Shown in pieces: positions 54,793 through 63,976 of a stretch of DNA of 64,000 nt. Position 1 is the stretch's first letter; every line of letters begins with the position of its first letter. Under the pieces are notes generated by a model that did no database searches, was not told the origin of the DNA, and worked only from the letters and a program-made list of their open reading frames with translations. Both the position numbers and the translations under genes were made by a program. This DNA is from Symplocastrum torsivum CPER-KK1 (lineage in GTDB: Bacteria > Cyanobacteriota > Cyanobacteriia > Cyanobacteriales > Coleofasciculaceae): the NCBI GenBank assembly GCA_019358875.1, contig JAHHIF010000002.1, positions 124,001-188,000 of the forward strand. Reading direction: 5' to 3'.

Positions 54793-55085
54793 TAATTAAT
54801 TCTTGATTGCCAGCTTCCCAGATGGGGCTTGACTTCGGTTAACGACTTCAATTTTTACACCGGATTGGTCCTAAATACAGTAGGGGACTTTCCCACTTCA
54901 CCTGACCACTGGCAATATTCCTTGCTCAATCGTTCAAGTGTCCAAGACAAAAAGCGATCGCGCTCAATCTTCGCCCTACTCCATAAATCGTTACTATTAC
55001 CTTAGACCGTGCGCTTGAGAAGCCAAGTAAATCTGTGCTATAAAGGAAATCTTTGAAACCTTTCCGGTGGAGTAAATCAGGCAGA

Positions 55086-55484
55086 ATGAAACAAGTGGGA
55101 ACTCATCTGGTCGTTGACGCATGGCAAGCGCCGCAAGACCTTCTTAATGATCCTGAAGGAATTCGCCGCGCCTTGATTGATGCGATTTCAGCTGGTGAAG
55201 CAACCCTGATCGATCTATGTGTGCATCAGTTTAGCCCTCACGGTGTTACGGCAACGGCAACGTTGGCAGAGTCACATATCGCCATACATACTTGGCCTGA
55301 GCATGGCTACTTTGCTGCGGATTTGTTCTTTTGCGGTCGTGGCAAACCGGATGAGGCAATGAAACTTTTACAAACAGCGCTTCAAGCTAAACAAGCAAGA
55401 GTGAGAGAGATTCCGCGTGGCTTTGATGAACTCTCAGAAATCAATGAGCGGCTGGGAGAACCTGCCTACCATTCGGTTCTGTAA
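55086..55484 (+). CDS. speD: S-adenosylmethionine decarboxylase proenzyme
   Basis: 132 residues from the ATG at 55086 (an upstream in-frame TTG at 55053 would add an unlikely basic tail). It is the small prokaryotic class: HLVVDAWQAPQDLLNDPEGIRRAL, then LAESHIAIHTWPEHGYFAADLFFCG with the cleavage/pyruvoyl Ser63 in ESH and catalytic His and Cys following. The enzyme self-cleaves and makes decarboxylated SAM, the aminopropyl donor for spermidine. The spermidine synthase gene is not in this window. A hairpin 35 bp downstream probably ends the transcript. Confidence 0.93.
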   Translation: MKQVGTHLVVDAWQAPQDLLNDPEGIRRALIDAISAGEATLIDLCVHQFSPHGVTATATLAESHIAIHTWPEHGYFAADLFFCGRGKPDEAMKLLQTALQAKQARVREIPRGFDELSEINERLGEPAYHSVL

Positions 55485-55518
55485 GCTGTTTTTTCCCAAA
55501 CAATGTAGTTCAGTCATT

Positions 55519-55549
55519 AAAGGGCAAGGCAAATCAAACCTTGTCCTTT
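55519..55549 (+). terminator. hairpin downstream of speD, probable terminator
   Basis: AAAGGGCAAGG (55519-55529) pairs with CCTTGTCCTTT (55539-55549), 11 bp with one G-U wobble, loop 9 nt, then an AT-rich ATATTT. The U-tract is weak, so efficiency is uncertain. Confidence 0.55.
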
Positions 55550-55778
55550 ATATTTAGAAACCCCTAAATTAAGTATTAGAGGCAGTGGGTGCCTTCTAAG
55601 GAGTCGTCCAAAAATGAAATCGCCATTTTAGAGCCTGATTTTTGTCTGTTGTAGCTCAACACAGACCACTGACAGCGAACTCTAGTTAACGTGTTAAAAC
55701 GTGTGGCGTTGTTTTTGTAAGACCCTTAAGTAGCTTGAGAAAGAGCATCAGGTAGAGTCACCCCGGAGGATAACAAGC

Positions 55779-56075
55779 GTGTTAGAGGCAATCTTAGTTC
55801 TTGTCTTGGGTTTGGCACCGTCAGTGATTTCTGTATGGATGATGCGAAGAGCAAAGGAACGGGCGCAATCGAGGTTGAGAGCAGCAATGCAAGCCTCTGC
55901 AACTAGGGCAATACAAAGAAATCAGATACCTCCAGACCAGTATTATCTTGAAGGTTTTGGCTATTTAATTGGTGATATTACCTGCCAATTCAATGCCTGT
56001 TCTGCTTACATTCGTTGCGCGGTTAATCCCTCAGGGCCTTGTGACGAGTGTCATCATTATCAACCGAAGGATTGA
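55779..56075 (+). CDS. DUF6464 family protein
   Basis: 98 residues. A single N-terminal membrane helix (2-22, LEAILVLVLGLAPSVISVWM) is followed by a basic helix (MRRAKERAQSRLRAAMQASATRAIQRNQ) and a Cys-rich C-terminus QYYLEGFGYLIGDITCQFNACSAYIRCAVNPSGPCDECHHYQP. This is the pattern of DUF6464, a short cyanobacterial family; five Cys and two His could form a metal site or disulfides. Function unknown. GTG start at 55779 following GGAGGA-like GGATAAC with 8 nt spacing. Confidence 0.7.
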   Translation: MLEAILVLVLGLAPSVISVWMMRRAKERAQSRLRAAMQASATRAIQRNQIPPDQYYLEGFGYLIGDITCQFNACSAYIRCAVNPSGPCDECHHYQPKD

Positions 56076-56108
56076 TGCCTCTCCATTTGTTGTTCAAGTG
56101 GGAGTATG

Positions 56109-56663
56109 TTACAGCCTTAACCAGCCAAAAACCTGCTCTACTGTTAGCTCCAACTCAATCTCGCTAAGTATTGGCAACGGTGCGGTTCCTCTAAGCAATT
56201 GCACTCGCTGTTCTGGAAAGACAACTAAGATGCTTTCCTCTTCTGGGTCAATTAACCACCCTAATTCTGTGCCATGTTGGGAGCAGTGGAGCAGTTTACC
56301 CAATACTTTTGTCTGACTCTGGTCAGGGGATAAAATTTCAATTGACCAATCAGGATGAATCTCGAAGCGATTGGCAATTCTTCCAGAAGGACGAAGTGGA
56401 ATTCTTTCCCACCGAAACACCACAATATCTGGAACAATCGCGTCTCCCCCAAATGTACAACGTAGTTCTGGAAAGGCGATCGCAATTTTCTGTGGTTTAG
56501 CCACTCGGTTAATGGCTTCGCAAAGTTCTCCCTGAAGCAGGCTATGCTCCCCTTGTGGCATGGGTTTTTGAATGATTTCTCCGTTGATAAACTCAGAGAC
56601 AGGTTTGGTTTCTGGGAGTTTTAAGAACTCCTCCAGAGTTAGGGGTTGCGTTATTGTACTCAT
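56109..56663 (-). CDS. Uma2 family (DUF820) endonuclease-fold protein
   Basis: 184 residues from the ATG at 56663, the family-typical start (STITQPLTLEEFLKLPE). The fold is marked by VSEFINGEIIQKPMPQGEHS, FPELRCTFGGDAIVPDIVVF (catalytic PDI Asp), DWSIEILSPDQSQTKVLGKLLHC (E-x(n)-K motif of the PD-(D/E)xK core) and GTELGWLIDPEEESILVV. Uma2 proteins are restriction-endonuclease-like and expanded in cyanobacteria with no settled role. A TTG at 56690 would overlap the upstream gene by 4 nt (TTGA) and is an alternative. It is the second of a tandem pair. Confidence 0.9.
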   Translation of the reverse strand: MSTITQPLTLEEFLKLPETKPVSEFINGEIIQKPMPQGEHSLLQGELCEAINRVAKPQKIAIAFPELRCTFGGDAIVPDIVVFRWERIPLRPSGRIANRFEIHPDWSIEILSPDQSQTKVLGKLLHCSQHGTELGWLIDPEEESILVVFPEQRVQLLRGTAPLPILSEIELELTVEQVFGWLRL

Positions 56664-56686
56664 CTTCTCACTCAGATAGCCTGCTA

Positions 56687-57277
56687 TCAATTATTCTCTG
56701 CTTCAAAATCAACCTTGTCATAAATATCAGCTAGGGTGATTTCAAATGGAATAGACATTAGTGAGAAGATGGTTTCCTCACCTTCATATTCAGAGAGTAG
56801 CCACTGATTCGTCTCAGTTTTAACAAATCGCTCGACGTGCATACTGTACTGCTCAATCAGTACATACTCCTGAAAGCTGGCAATTGTACGGTAAGCGGCA
56901 AATTTCTCGCCTCGGTCATAGCCTGCGGTGGACTTTGACAGTACTTCTGCAATCATTAAAGGATTGGTAATCGTATCAGTGCGTCCCTCTTGAAGCTGCA
57001 AATCTCCCTGGACAACCAGCACATCAGGATAAGTATAGATACGTTTTTTAGGAATCCACAGTCGCTGGTCGGTAAAAAACACATCAAAAGGTTTACCTTT
57101 GAGCGCAAAGTTTAGATTGGCATAGAAGTTACCAGCAATTCGGTTATGGTTCGGAGTGCCACCTGTCACAGGAATAACCTCACCATTAATGTATTCATGA
57201 CGTTCCTCCGAGTTGATCTCCATTTCCAGATATTCTTCTGGCGTGTAATACCGTTGCTCTTGTGCTTGCATAATCAT
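56687..57277 (-). CDS. Uma2 family (DUF820) endonuclease-fold protein
   Basis: 196 residues, first of a tandem pair. YYTPEEYLEMEINSEERHEYINGEVIPVTGGTPNHNRIAGN, FFTDQRLWIPKKRIYTYPDVLVVQG (catalytic PD Asp), IAEVLSKSTAGYDRGEKFAAYRTIASFQEYVLI (E..S....DRG.K...Y) and a C-terminal beta segment give a complete PD-(D/E)xK layout. It differs from the downstream copy enough (another Uma2 subgroup) that the pair is not a recent duplication. Starts with an ATG at 57277, with the second codon Ile and a further Met; either Met is possible. Confidence 0.9.
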   Translation of the reverse strand: MIMQAQEQRYYTPEEYLEMEINSEERHEYINGEVIPVTGGTPNHNRIAGNFYANLNFALKGKPFDVFFTDQRLWIPKKRIYTYPDVLVVQGDLQLQEGRTDTITNPLMIAEVLSKSTAGYDRGEKFAAYRTIASFQEYVLIEQYSMHVERFVKTETNQWLLSEYEGEETIFSLMSIPFEITLADIYDKVDFEAENN

Positions 57278-57416
57278 GGAATCTCTACTCCCAACGCTTC
57301 AAGCTGCTGATTCATCCTAGTTGTTGCGGTCACTTATTCCAAGTTAAACTTTTAGAGTTTTAGCGATCGCACCTTCCCCCTCTCAGTTCAAAAGAGCGAT
57401 CGCCTATACTCCTGAA

Positions 57417-58763
57417 TTACACGCTATCCGTGACACTACTAAAGTTAAATGCTTTTACCCTTACTCCTGGCACAACACTGCTACCAAAGCGTTGCACGCT
57501 ACTTAAGGCATCAACCGCTTGGAGCATCTCCGGTAACCTTTGGTTAAAGCGTAAGTTTTTGATTGGGTAAGCAATCTGACCTTCTTCAATCCAGAATGTC
57601 CCATCACGGGTCATTCCCGTAACTTCCAACGTCTTGGGATTGACATAGCGCACGTACCAAGCGCGATTAACCAAAATTCCTCGCTCGGTTTGGGCAATCA
57701 AGTCCGCCAAAGTTTGATTCGATCCAGACATGACAATTGGAAACATCGCCCCGGTTGGCTCTTTCCCTTGCTGCTGCGCCCAGTAGCGGCTATAGGATAG
57801 GGTTTGGGGAGTACCGTCCTTAATCACCTCAGTGTAGTGATTACTCAACCCATCACCAAAGCAAGTACCCAGTTGTAACAGAGGATGAGCGGGATGGCGC
57901 TGTACCTGCACCAAGGGGCTAAACATCTGCTCACCCAAGCGGTTACCTGCTGGTAACCCTGCCTCATCAGTACGGGACATAAAGGAGCGCCCTTCATCTG
58001 CCGCCCGTGCATCCAAATTCCAAATCACCCAACTGAGTAAATCAGCAAAAGCCGCACCGTCAAAAACCACTGGGTAAACACCTGGGTTGACTGTGCGAGG
58101 TTGACGTGAGGCAAGCGCCCGCTTGATTAGCTGCTCAGTCAGAGACTCAAACGGGATTTGGTCGATAGAAAAAGCCGTGCGTTGGCTCCAACTAGAGCCA
58201 TCATCAATCCGAGCCGTAAAACTAAAATCTGCCTCGGTTGTGCGATCGCAAGCTCGTAAACCCCGTGAGTTTCCAACTGCCATCAAAAAGGCTTCTGTAC
58301 TCAAAGTACCAGACCCTTCAATCCCGGCATTCGTACTCAACGTACAAACTCGCTGAACCATTTCTCCCCGTTCCAGAGGTGAAAAGGCAACTGTTGCTTC
58401 GTCAAATGCAGGAGTACGCTCTTCATAGTTTTGCGGTTCCAGTAAGGGCACCCATTCTGGATCTTCCGGAGCAATCCGAGCGAGTTCTTCTGAACGGCGG
58501 ACTGTCTCGTTGATTGCCTCTAAATCAAGTTCCGTCGTTGAGGCAGAGGCACTGCGCTTGCCAAAATAGCTAGTGATACTGAGACTCAACCGGCTGCGGC
58601 TGATGTTTTGACTAATCTGATTTTCCGAGAAACGGCTAAGGGCTTCTTCACCAGTGCTGAGACTGACAAAAACTCCCTCTGCTTCTGACTGTTGAATAAC
58701 CTTGTCTACAAGGGATAGAGCTTGGTCTTCACTGAGAAGAGTCGGTGCTTTAGCTAGGGTCAT
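57417..58763 (-). CDS. TldE/PmbA family metalloprotease-associated subunit
   Basis: 448 residues, TldD/PmbA family. N-terminal ribbon ALSRFSENQISQNISRSRLSLSITSYFGKRSASASTTELDLEAI, PEDPEWVPLLEP and the C-terminal half HPAHPLLQLGTCFGDGLSNHYTEVIKDGTPQTLSYSRYW, then NQTLADLIAQTERGILVNRAWYVRYVNPKTLEVTGMTRDGTFWIEEGQ. The HExxxH metal site of TldD is absent, as expected for the TldE partner. The TldD-TldE heterodimer unfolds and degrades short unstructured peptides, such as RiPP leaders. Its TldD partner is at 62295, separated only by the GGDEF-EAL gene. Confidence 0.9.
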   Translation of the reverse strand: MTLAKAPTLLSEDQALSLVDKVIQQSEAEGVFVSLSTGEEALSRFSENQISQNISRSRLSLSITSYFGKRSASASTTELDLEAINETVRRSEELARIAPEDPEWVPLLEPQNYEERTPAFDEATVAFSPLERGEMVQRVCTLSTNAGIEGSGTLSTEAFLMAVGNSRGLRACDRTTEADFSFTARIDDGSSWSQRTAFSIDQIPFESLTEQLIKRALASRQPRTVNPGVYPVVFDGAAFADLLSWVIWNLDARAADEGRSFMSRTDEAGLPAGNRLGEQMFSPLVQVQRHPAHPLLQLGTCFGDGLSNHYTEVIKDGTPQTLSYSRYWAQQQGKEPTGAMFPIVMSGSNQTLADLIAQTERGILVNRAWYVRYVNPKTLEVTGMTRDGTFWIEEGQIAYPIKNLRFNQRLPEMLQAVDALSSVQRFGSSVVPGVRVKAFNFSSVTDSV

Positions 58764-58849
58764 ATTAAATAGATTTTCGTTACTATTTGCTTGTTAGTAT
58801 GTGCTTACGTTCTAACTAACCTAACGTGCATTTCTTTAGACTTCTTGCA

Positions 58850-58916
58850 GAAGTAGGGAAAAGGAAAAAGGGAAGCATGAACATTCGTTTCCCCTTCGCC
58901 CTTCTCCCTATCGGCA
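58850..58916. repeat. imperfect purine/pyrimidine inverted repeat
   Basis: G/A-rich AGGGAAAAGGAAAAAGGGAA (about 58855-58875) faces C/T-rich GTTTCCCCTTCGCCCTTCTCCC (about 58888-58910) across CATGAACATTC, in the gap between TldE and the GGDEF-EAL gene. The loop GCATGAAC is close to GCATGAGC in the copy at 52340, which suggests a family. Confidence 0.45.
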
Positions 58917-58982
58917 AGAGATTTTTTTCGGGGGAGCAATAGGTCTAATACATATCGACTCAAACCCCATCGCCCCATCAGC

Positions 58983-61781
58983 TTACTCCCCACTCCCCAT
59001 CCCTAAGTGAGATAGATTCCAATCTTGAGCAATCAATTGGGTTGCTGTTCGGCTATCTACAGGCTTAGAAAATAGATATCCTTGCCCTAACTCACAGTTG
59101 AACCCTTGGAGCTTCTCTAACTGAGTTTGAGTCTCTATTCCCTCAGCAATTACCTCCATCCCCAAGTCGTGAGCAAGGGCGACAATGGTTTTAATAATTT
59201 CTGAATGTTCCGCCTCAACTCCCATTTGTCTTACAAAAGATTGATCGATCTTTAACGTATCTAGAGGAAACCGATGCAGATAACTTAAGGATGAATATCC
59301 GGTGCCAAAATCATCAATACACAGTTGAATGTTACGGCGTTTCAACTGCAATAGCATGGCAGCGGCTAACTCAGGATTAGCCATAATTACGGTTTCTGTA
59401 ATCTCTAACTTCAACGCCCTGCCATCTAGATTAGTCTCTTGGAGAATTCGATCAATTTGGACAACTAAATCAGATTGGGAAAACTGGCGCCCTGAAAGAT
59501 TAACACTTACTGTTAAAGGCTGTGCATAGGGAAATTGCTTCTGCCAAGTTCGTAGTTGAAGGCAAGCCTGACGGAGTACCCACGCTCCTAGAGGGACAAT
59601 TAAATCGGTTTCTTCCGCGATTGGGATAAATTCTCCTGGAGAAATGAATTCCTGTTCTATCGGTTGCCAGCGTACAAGCGCCTCAAAGCCGACAAGCTGA
59701 CCTGTTTTGAGGTTCACAATCGGCTGGTAGTAAAGCTGAAATTGAGGAATGAGGTTGAGTTCCCAAATTGCCATTTGCCCAGCCTCAAGGTCTTGCACTG
59801 CTCGCTGCAAGTCTTGTTCGAGTTTCAGGAGCGCCACAATACGCTCGTGGGTTGCCAAATCAAATACTTCGTAGCGAGAGCGTCCCTGAGCCTTAGCGCG
59901 ATACAGCACGATATCAGCATCACGTAATAACTCTTCGGGTCGGTTATAACCCGTTGAACTCAGGGCAATACCAATGCTGACGCTGGTGAAGATTTCTTGT
60001 CCATCTAGGAGGAAAGGATGGGTTAGTTGCTTGTGAATTTGCTCTGCGATTCGATTGGCATCGCTCAATTCTTGGATGTCCTCTAGGAGGATGGCGAACT
60101 CATCGCCACCGAGACGAGCGATGAGGCTGTTATCTTCTTGTAGGCAATGCTGTAGTCGTTGGGCAAACGCGATTAGAAGTCTATCTCCAATCGTATGCCC
60201 CATGCTATCGTTGACGACTTTGAAGCGATCGAGATCTAGGAACAGAACTGCAAATAAATATTCGGGGTGTTGTTTTGTCTGCTCTAAGGCTCGCTCCAGG
60301 TGTTCTATTAATAAGGCTCGGTTGGGCAGCCCGGTGAGAGCGTCATGAAAGGCGTTATGCCGTAAGCGTTTCTCAATGTGCTGGCGATGCTTGACGGCAG
60401 TTTCGCTAACGCTGATTTCCTGACGTAGTTGCTCATTTGCCACCTTCAACTCGGCGGTGCGTTCCTCAATGATTGCTTCCAAGTCAGCGTTTAACTTTGC
60501 CAGTTTTGCTACAGCTGAGGAATGAGCGATCGCACCACTGATACTTCCTGCTACCCCCATCAAGATTGATGTTTCACTTTCAGACCATTGATGTTCCTTA
60601 TAACAATCGTCGAACCCGATGAAGCCCCAGCATTGCCCCTCGATCCGGAGCGGCACTACTAAAATTGAGCGGATGTCTTGTGATTCGAGAAACTCTCGTT
60701 CAGGTGAGGGAAAATCTCGCACCAAACCGATAATTGGTTTTCCCATCGCCAGGTTTTGATACCAGCTAGGCAGAATTGCTCGATAGGAGAGATTCTGAAG
60801 TTTTGGTTTTTTGATTTGGACACTTACTCTTTGGCTTAGCCATTCCCAGCGCTTGCTCATCAGATGTTCGCCTGTCAGGGGATGGATATGATATTGAACG
60901 ATGTAAACTCGATCAACCGCCGTTGCTCGACCCAATGCCTCTAACGCTCGATTAATTCCTAGATTGCGATCGCCTATCGTTAATAGTTGATTTGTTGCCT
61001 TGGCTACTCCTTCTAATAAGCGATCGCGCTGACGCAACTCCAACTTCATTCGCTGTAAATCTGTAATGTCTTTCTCATTGACTAGAATCATCAATACTCC
61101 CGTGCTGGAGTCATTGGTGCGGCGTACATCAATCTTGTGCCACCGGATACCGTTCAAGGTATTTACCTGTGTTTCTACACTGAAAACATCTCCAGTGGCA
61201 ATGCAACTGATTGCTTGCTCAGCGACGCTAGCATCAACAAAGCGTCTTCTAAACGCCTTGTTGTCCGTCTGAGGCGCATTTTTTTCGTCACCGTAGCAAC
61301 GCAGCGCTGAAGGATTTTGCATCAACGGCATCTCCTCAAAGGTATAGAGAGAAACCATCAGCGTTGTGTGGCGAAGAGCTTCAATCGAGCGCAGCGTATC
61401 CGAGTCAATGTGCTCTACAACATCGGTAACCCCCTCTATGAGCATCGCGAGGTATCCGCCTTCAATCCGAATCCCAGAGCAAACACATCGCACCGATAAA
61501 GCACGTCCTTTGGGGTAGAACGTCCACTGTTCAATAACTGTTTTTTCTTGCTTAAGCTCTTCAAGATAGCCCTGAAGACGAGTTTTTGTTCCCTCGGAAA
61601 AATCGCTCCAGTCACGATTAAGCAGTTCCTCCAAGCTGCTAGCATTCCACAAGCTCAATGCCGCTTGGTTTGCCCACCACATTTTCATCTGCTCAATATC
61701 AAAAATCCAGATAGGCGATCGCAATAGATCGAGCAAAGCTAGATCCGAGCGAGTGAAACTTAAATCGCTGGTTTTATCCAT
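58983..61781 (-). CDS. PAS-PAS-GAF-GGDEF-EAL cyclic di-GMP enzyme
   Basis: 932 residues. Order: a PAS-like domain (about 10-125), a second PAS (about 130-245), GAF (about 255-425; WEWLSQRVSVQIKKPKLQNLSYRAILPSWYQ), helical linker, GGDEF (470-640, GGDEF at 558-562, catalytic) and EAL (about 645-915, EAL at 700-702, DDFGTGYSSLSYLHRFPLDTLKIDQSFVR with metal and loop residues). Both motifs are intact, so it could make and break c-di-GMP. No membrane segment. GAF and its linker resemble the GAF of the hybrid kinase at 48284. Placed between tldE and tldD on the same strand with 219- and 513-bp gaps. Confidence 0.93.
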   Translation of the reverse strand: MDKTSDLSFTRSDLALLDLLRSPIWIFDIEQMKMWWANQAALSLWNASSLEELLNRDWSDFSEGTKTRLQGYLEELKQEKTVIEQWTFYPKGRALSVRCVCSGIRIEGGYLAMLIEGVTDVVEHIDSDTLRSIEALRHTTLMVSLYTFEEMPLMQNPSALRCYGDEKNAPQTDNKAFRRRFVDASVAEQAISCIATGDVFSVETQVNTLNGIRWHKIDVRRTNDSSTGVLMILVNEKDITDLQRMKLELRQRDRLLEGVAKATNQLLTIGDRNLGINRALEALGRATAVDRVYIVQYHIHPLTGEHLMSKRWEWLSQRVSVQIKKPKLQNLSYRAILPSWYQNLAMGKPIIGLVRDFPSPEREFLESQDIRSILVVPLRIEGQCWGFIGFDDCYKEHQWSESETSILMGVAGSISGAIAHSSAVAKLAKLNADLEAIIEERTAELKVANEQLRQEISVSETAVKHRQHIEKRLRHNAFHDALTGLPNRALLIEHLERALEQTKQHPEYLFAVLFLDLDRFKVVNDSMGHTIGDRLLIAFAQRLQHCLQEDNSLIARLGGDEFAILLEDIQELSDANRIAEQIHKQLTHPFLLDGQEIFTSVSIGIALSSTGYNRPEELLRDADIVLYRAKAQGRSRYEVFDLATHERIVALLKLEQDLQRAVQDLEAGQMAIWELNLIPQFQLYYQPIVNLKTGQLVGFEALVRWQPIEQEFISPGEFIPIAEETDLIVPLGAWVLRQACLQLRTWQKQFPYAQPLTVSVNLSGRQFSQSDLVVQIDRILQETNLDGRALKLEITETVIMANPELAAAMLLQLKRRNIQLCIDDFGTGYSSLSYLHRFPLDTLKIDQSFVRQMGVEAEHSEIIKTIVALAHDLGMEVIAEGIETQTQLEKLQGFNCELGQGYLFSKPVDSRTATQLIAQDWNLSHLGMGSGE

Positions 61782-62294
61782 GACAAAGAGTTTTCATGAC
61801 ACACAGAGGAGCAAACCCTGGATGACTGACAAAAGCTTAAGCAATTTTTATTTACAAAATTCCCTGAAAGCTTCCAGAGTATGACCCTCATCAAGCCACA
61901 ACCTGAAATTAATCGCTTCAGTTCTACCTGAAAATGGGTTGAGGGGTGATGTCATATCAAATCCGTTTGATTACTGCTTTCTACAGTAGCCGTTAAGCTA
62001 AGCCGATGTCTTTATGTTGCTATCGTTAACCTATAAAAGTTAAAAATTATCTCTCGCGTGTTTGTTGCAGCTAAACCCTATAGGAGCGCAACTCACTGCA
62101 TCTCTACTCTCCCAAGTTTATAAACGCGCTTTGCAACAGATCCCGTAAGGAGCTAGTAATAAGTGGACTTGATATTACTGAGTTAGGGGACATACCTTAT
62201 GGTCACCCGTGCTAAAAGTACCATCTCTTTCACAAGATGGCTAGCTTTGGTCAAAAGCTGTTTCTCCTGGATCTCAAGCAAGTTCTACTTCAAG
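61782..62294. other. 513-bp gap, promoter region of the GGDEF-EAL gene
   Basis: Between the tldD stop and the GGDEF-EAL start on the minus strand. A CATGACA direct repeat flanks the start (61779-61785 and 61795-61801). A plus-strand frame starting at 62199 runs into tldD antisense and has no support. Nothing else recognised. Confidence 0.4.
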
Positions 62295-63797
62295 CTAAGA
62301 AGCTCCTCCAATCTGGATATTCTGTACTCGTACTGGCACACAGGTATGAGACATCTGAGCCACTTGCATCGGCTCCCCTTTCCCGCAGATATTAGTACCG
62401 CATTGCTCTCGTTCGGAAGCTGGCCCAATGGCATCGACGCTATTCCAGAAGTCAGTGGTCATAGCATGATACGTCACATCCTTAAGCATCCCTACTACTT
62501 TGCCCTTCTCTACTTTCCAGAAAGCATCGCCACCAAACTGGAAGTTACGCCGTTGTTGGTCGATCGAGAAACTGCCAACACCGTCAATTAAAATTCCTTC
62601 TTCGGTATCTGCAATCATTTCAGCGACAGTTGCTGTATGGCTGCCTCCATCTGAACCCGGTTCCAGCCCAAGATTGGGGATGCGTACCATCGGCACACTA
62701 TACCAGCTATCGGCGTAGGCACAACCGTTACTCGCCGGACGACCGAGACGATAGGCTGTTTCGCGGTCGGTGAGGTAGTCTGTTAAAACACCATCCTTGA
62801 CAACGAACCAATCTTGTGCAGGCACTCCCTCATCGTCATAGCCCAAGGTACTGCGTCCTCCTGGTTGGGTGCGATCGGCTCGGAAGTTAACCCAAGGTGC
62901 GGCGTATTGAAGCTTGCCTAATTTCTCAGTTGTGGCGAAGCTGGTACCAGCAAAGTTAGATTCGTAGCCATACACGCGATCGAGTTCAGTGGGATGTCCA
63001 ACAGATTCGTGGATGGTTAGGTACAAGTTAGTCGGCTTGAGGATGAGGGTGCTACGAATACCGGAGGGACTCTTAGGGGCATGAACTTTTTCAATCGCTT
63101 CTTCAGCAACACGCTCTACCTGGCTCAAGAGGTCTGGCGCATTGATATGCTCATAACCAATGTTTAGCGGTGGACGTTCGTAGCTACGACTTTGGGCATC
63201 ACCATTAGCAACAGCCGTACACCCCATACCTGGATAGCTGCGGTAGATAGTTTGTTGGATTAGAGAGCCTTCTGTAGAAGCGAAAACCTTGTCTTCACGA
63301 GTGAAACGCAGGTAAGAATAAGCTTTTTTGATGCCACGTTCGCCATAACTTAAGAGTTGCTCATTCAACCGCAACAGCAACTCGGCTTTCTCGGTAATCG
63401 GCACAGTGAAGGGGTCAATCTCAATTGGAGTGGTGTAAGTATCTTGGTAGGCTTCTACTGGCACTAATTGCACCCGTGTCTGTTGGGAAAGGCGGCTACC
63501 TTTTGCAATATCGACAGCAAGGGCGACAATTCGTTCAACTTCGGCTGGGGTTTTATAAGGGCTAGCGGCGAATCCCCACGCTCCATTAAGTAGAACCCGC
63601 ACCCCAAAGCCAGAACTCACATTATCTGAAAGTTGGCTCAAAGAGCGATCGCGTGCGTAAAGATTTTGAGTGCGGTAAGTGCAGAAACGAACATCCCCAT
63701 ACTCACACCCAGCACGGGTAATTAACGCGATCGCTAACGTCGGTAAGTCAGTAGTCGTAATCGGCGAGTCAGGTGCTTGTACCATAGCCAGTCTCAT
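62295..63797 (-). CDS. TldD family zinc metalloprotease subunit
   Basis: 500 residues. IHESVGHPTELDRVYGYES carries the HExxxH metal site (His263, Glu264, His268) that TldD proteins use, followed by FAGTSFATTEKLGKLQ and the Cys region near the end (EREQCGTNICGKGEPMQVAQMSHTCV). N-terminal DVRFCTYRTQNLYARDRSLSQLSDNVSSGFGVRVLLNGAWGFAAS is typical. It is the active subunit of the TldD-TldE peptidase. The start ATG at 63797 (or the ATG four residues later) precedes VQAPDSP. Its partner TldE at 57417 lies on the same strand. No obvious RiPP precursor gene was seen in the gaps. Confidence 0.93.
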   Translation of the reverse strand: MRLAMVQAPDSPITTTDLPTLAIALITRAGCEYGDVRFCTYRTQNLYARDRSLSQLSDNVSSGFGVRVLLNGAWGFAASPYKTPAEVERIVALAVDIAKGSRLSQQTRVQLVPVEAYQDTYTTPIEIDPFTVPITEKAELLLRLNEQLLSYGERGIKKAYSYLRFTREDKVFASTEGSLIQQTIYRSYPGMGCTAVANGDAQSRSYERPPLNIGYEHINAPDLLSQVERVAEEAIEKVHAPKSPSGIRSTLILKPTNLYLTIHESVGHPTELDRVYGYESNFAGTSFATTEKLGKLQYAAPWVNFRADRTQPGGRSTLGYDDEGVPAQDWFVVKDGVLTDYLTDRETAYRLGRPASNGCAYADSWYSVPMVRIPNLGLEPGSDGGSHTATVAEMIADTEEGILIDGVGSFSIDQQRRNFQFGGDAFWKVEKGKVVGMLKDVTYHAMTTDFWNSVDAIGPASEREQCGTNICGKGEPMQVAQMSHTCVPVRVQNIQIGGAS

Positions 63798-63931
63798 GCA
63801 AAGTCGATAACGTATTGTAACGAGTAGGTCACCAACTCTGCATAGAGCCTCCAGTTATTCCTGGCTAAGGCGCTTCATCACCTTACACTTCCTGACTTTT
63901 CACGCTAAGTCTTGGAACAAGTTGAGAGTAA

Positions 63932-63976
63932 AGGTTAAAGGGGAAAGGAAATCCTATAACCTTTACCCCTTAACCC
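63932..63976. repeat. imperfect purine/pyrimidine inverted repeat
   Basis: GGTTAAAGGGGAAAGG (63933-63948) pairs imperfectly with CCTTTACCCCTTAACC (63960-63975), with two single-base bulges. It is the third member of the pattern at 52340 and 58850. No gene in the last 200 bp. Confidence 0.55.

Noticed and set aside
62199..62591. 130-codon plus-strand frame entering tldD antisense
   Set aside because: Most of it is the reverse of the TldD C-terminus, which is conserved on the other strand.
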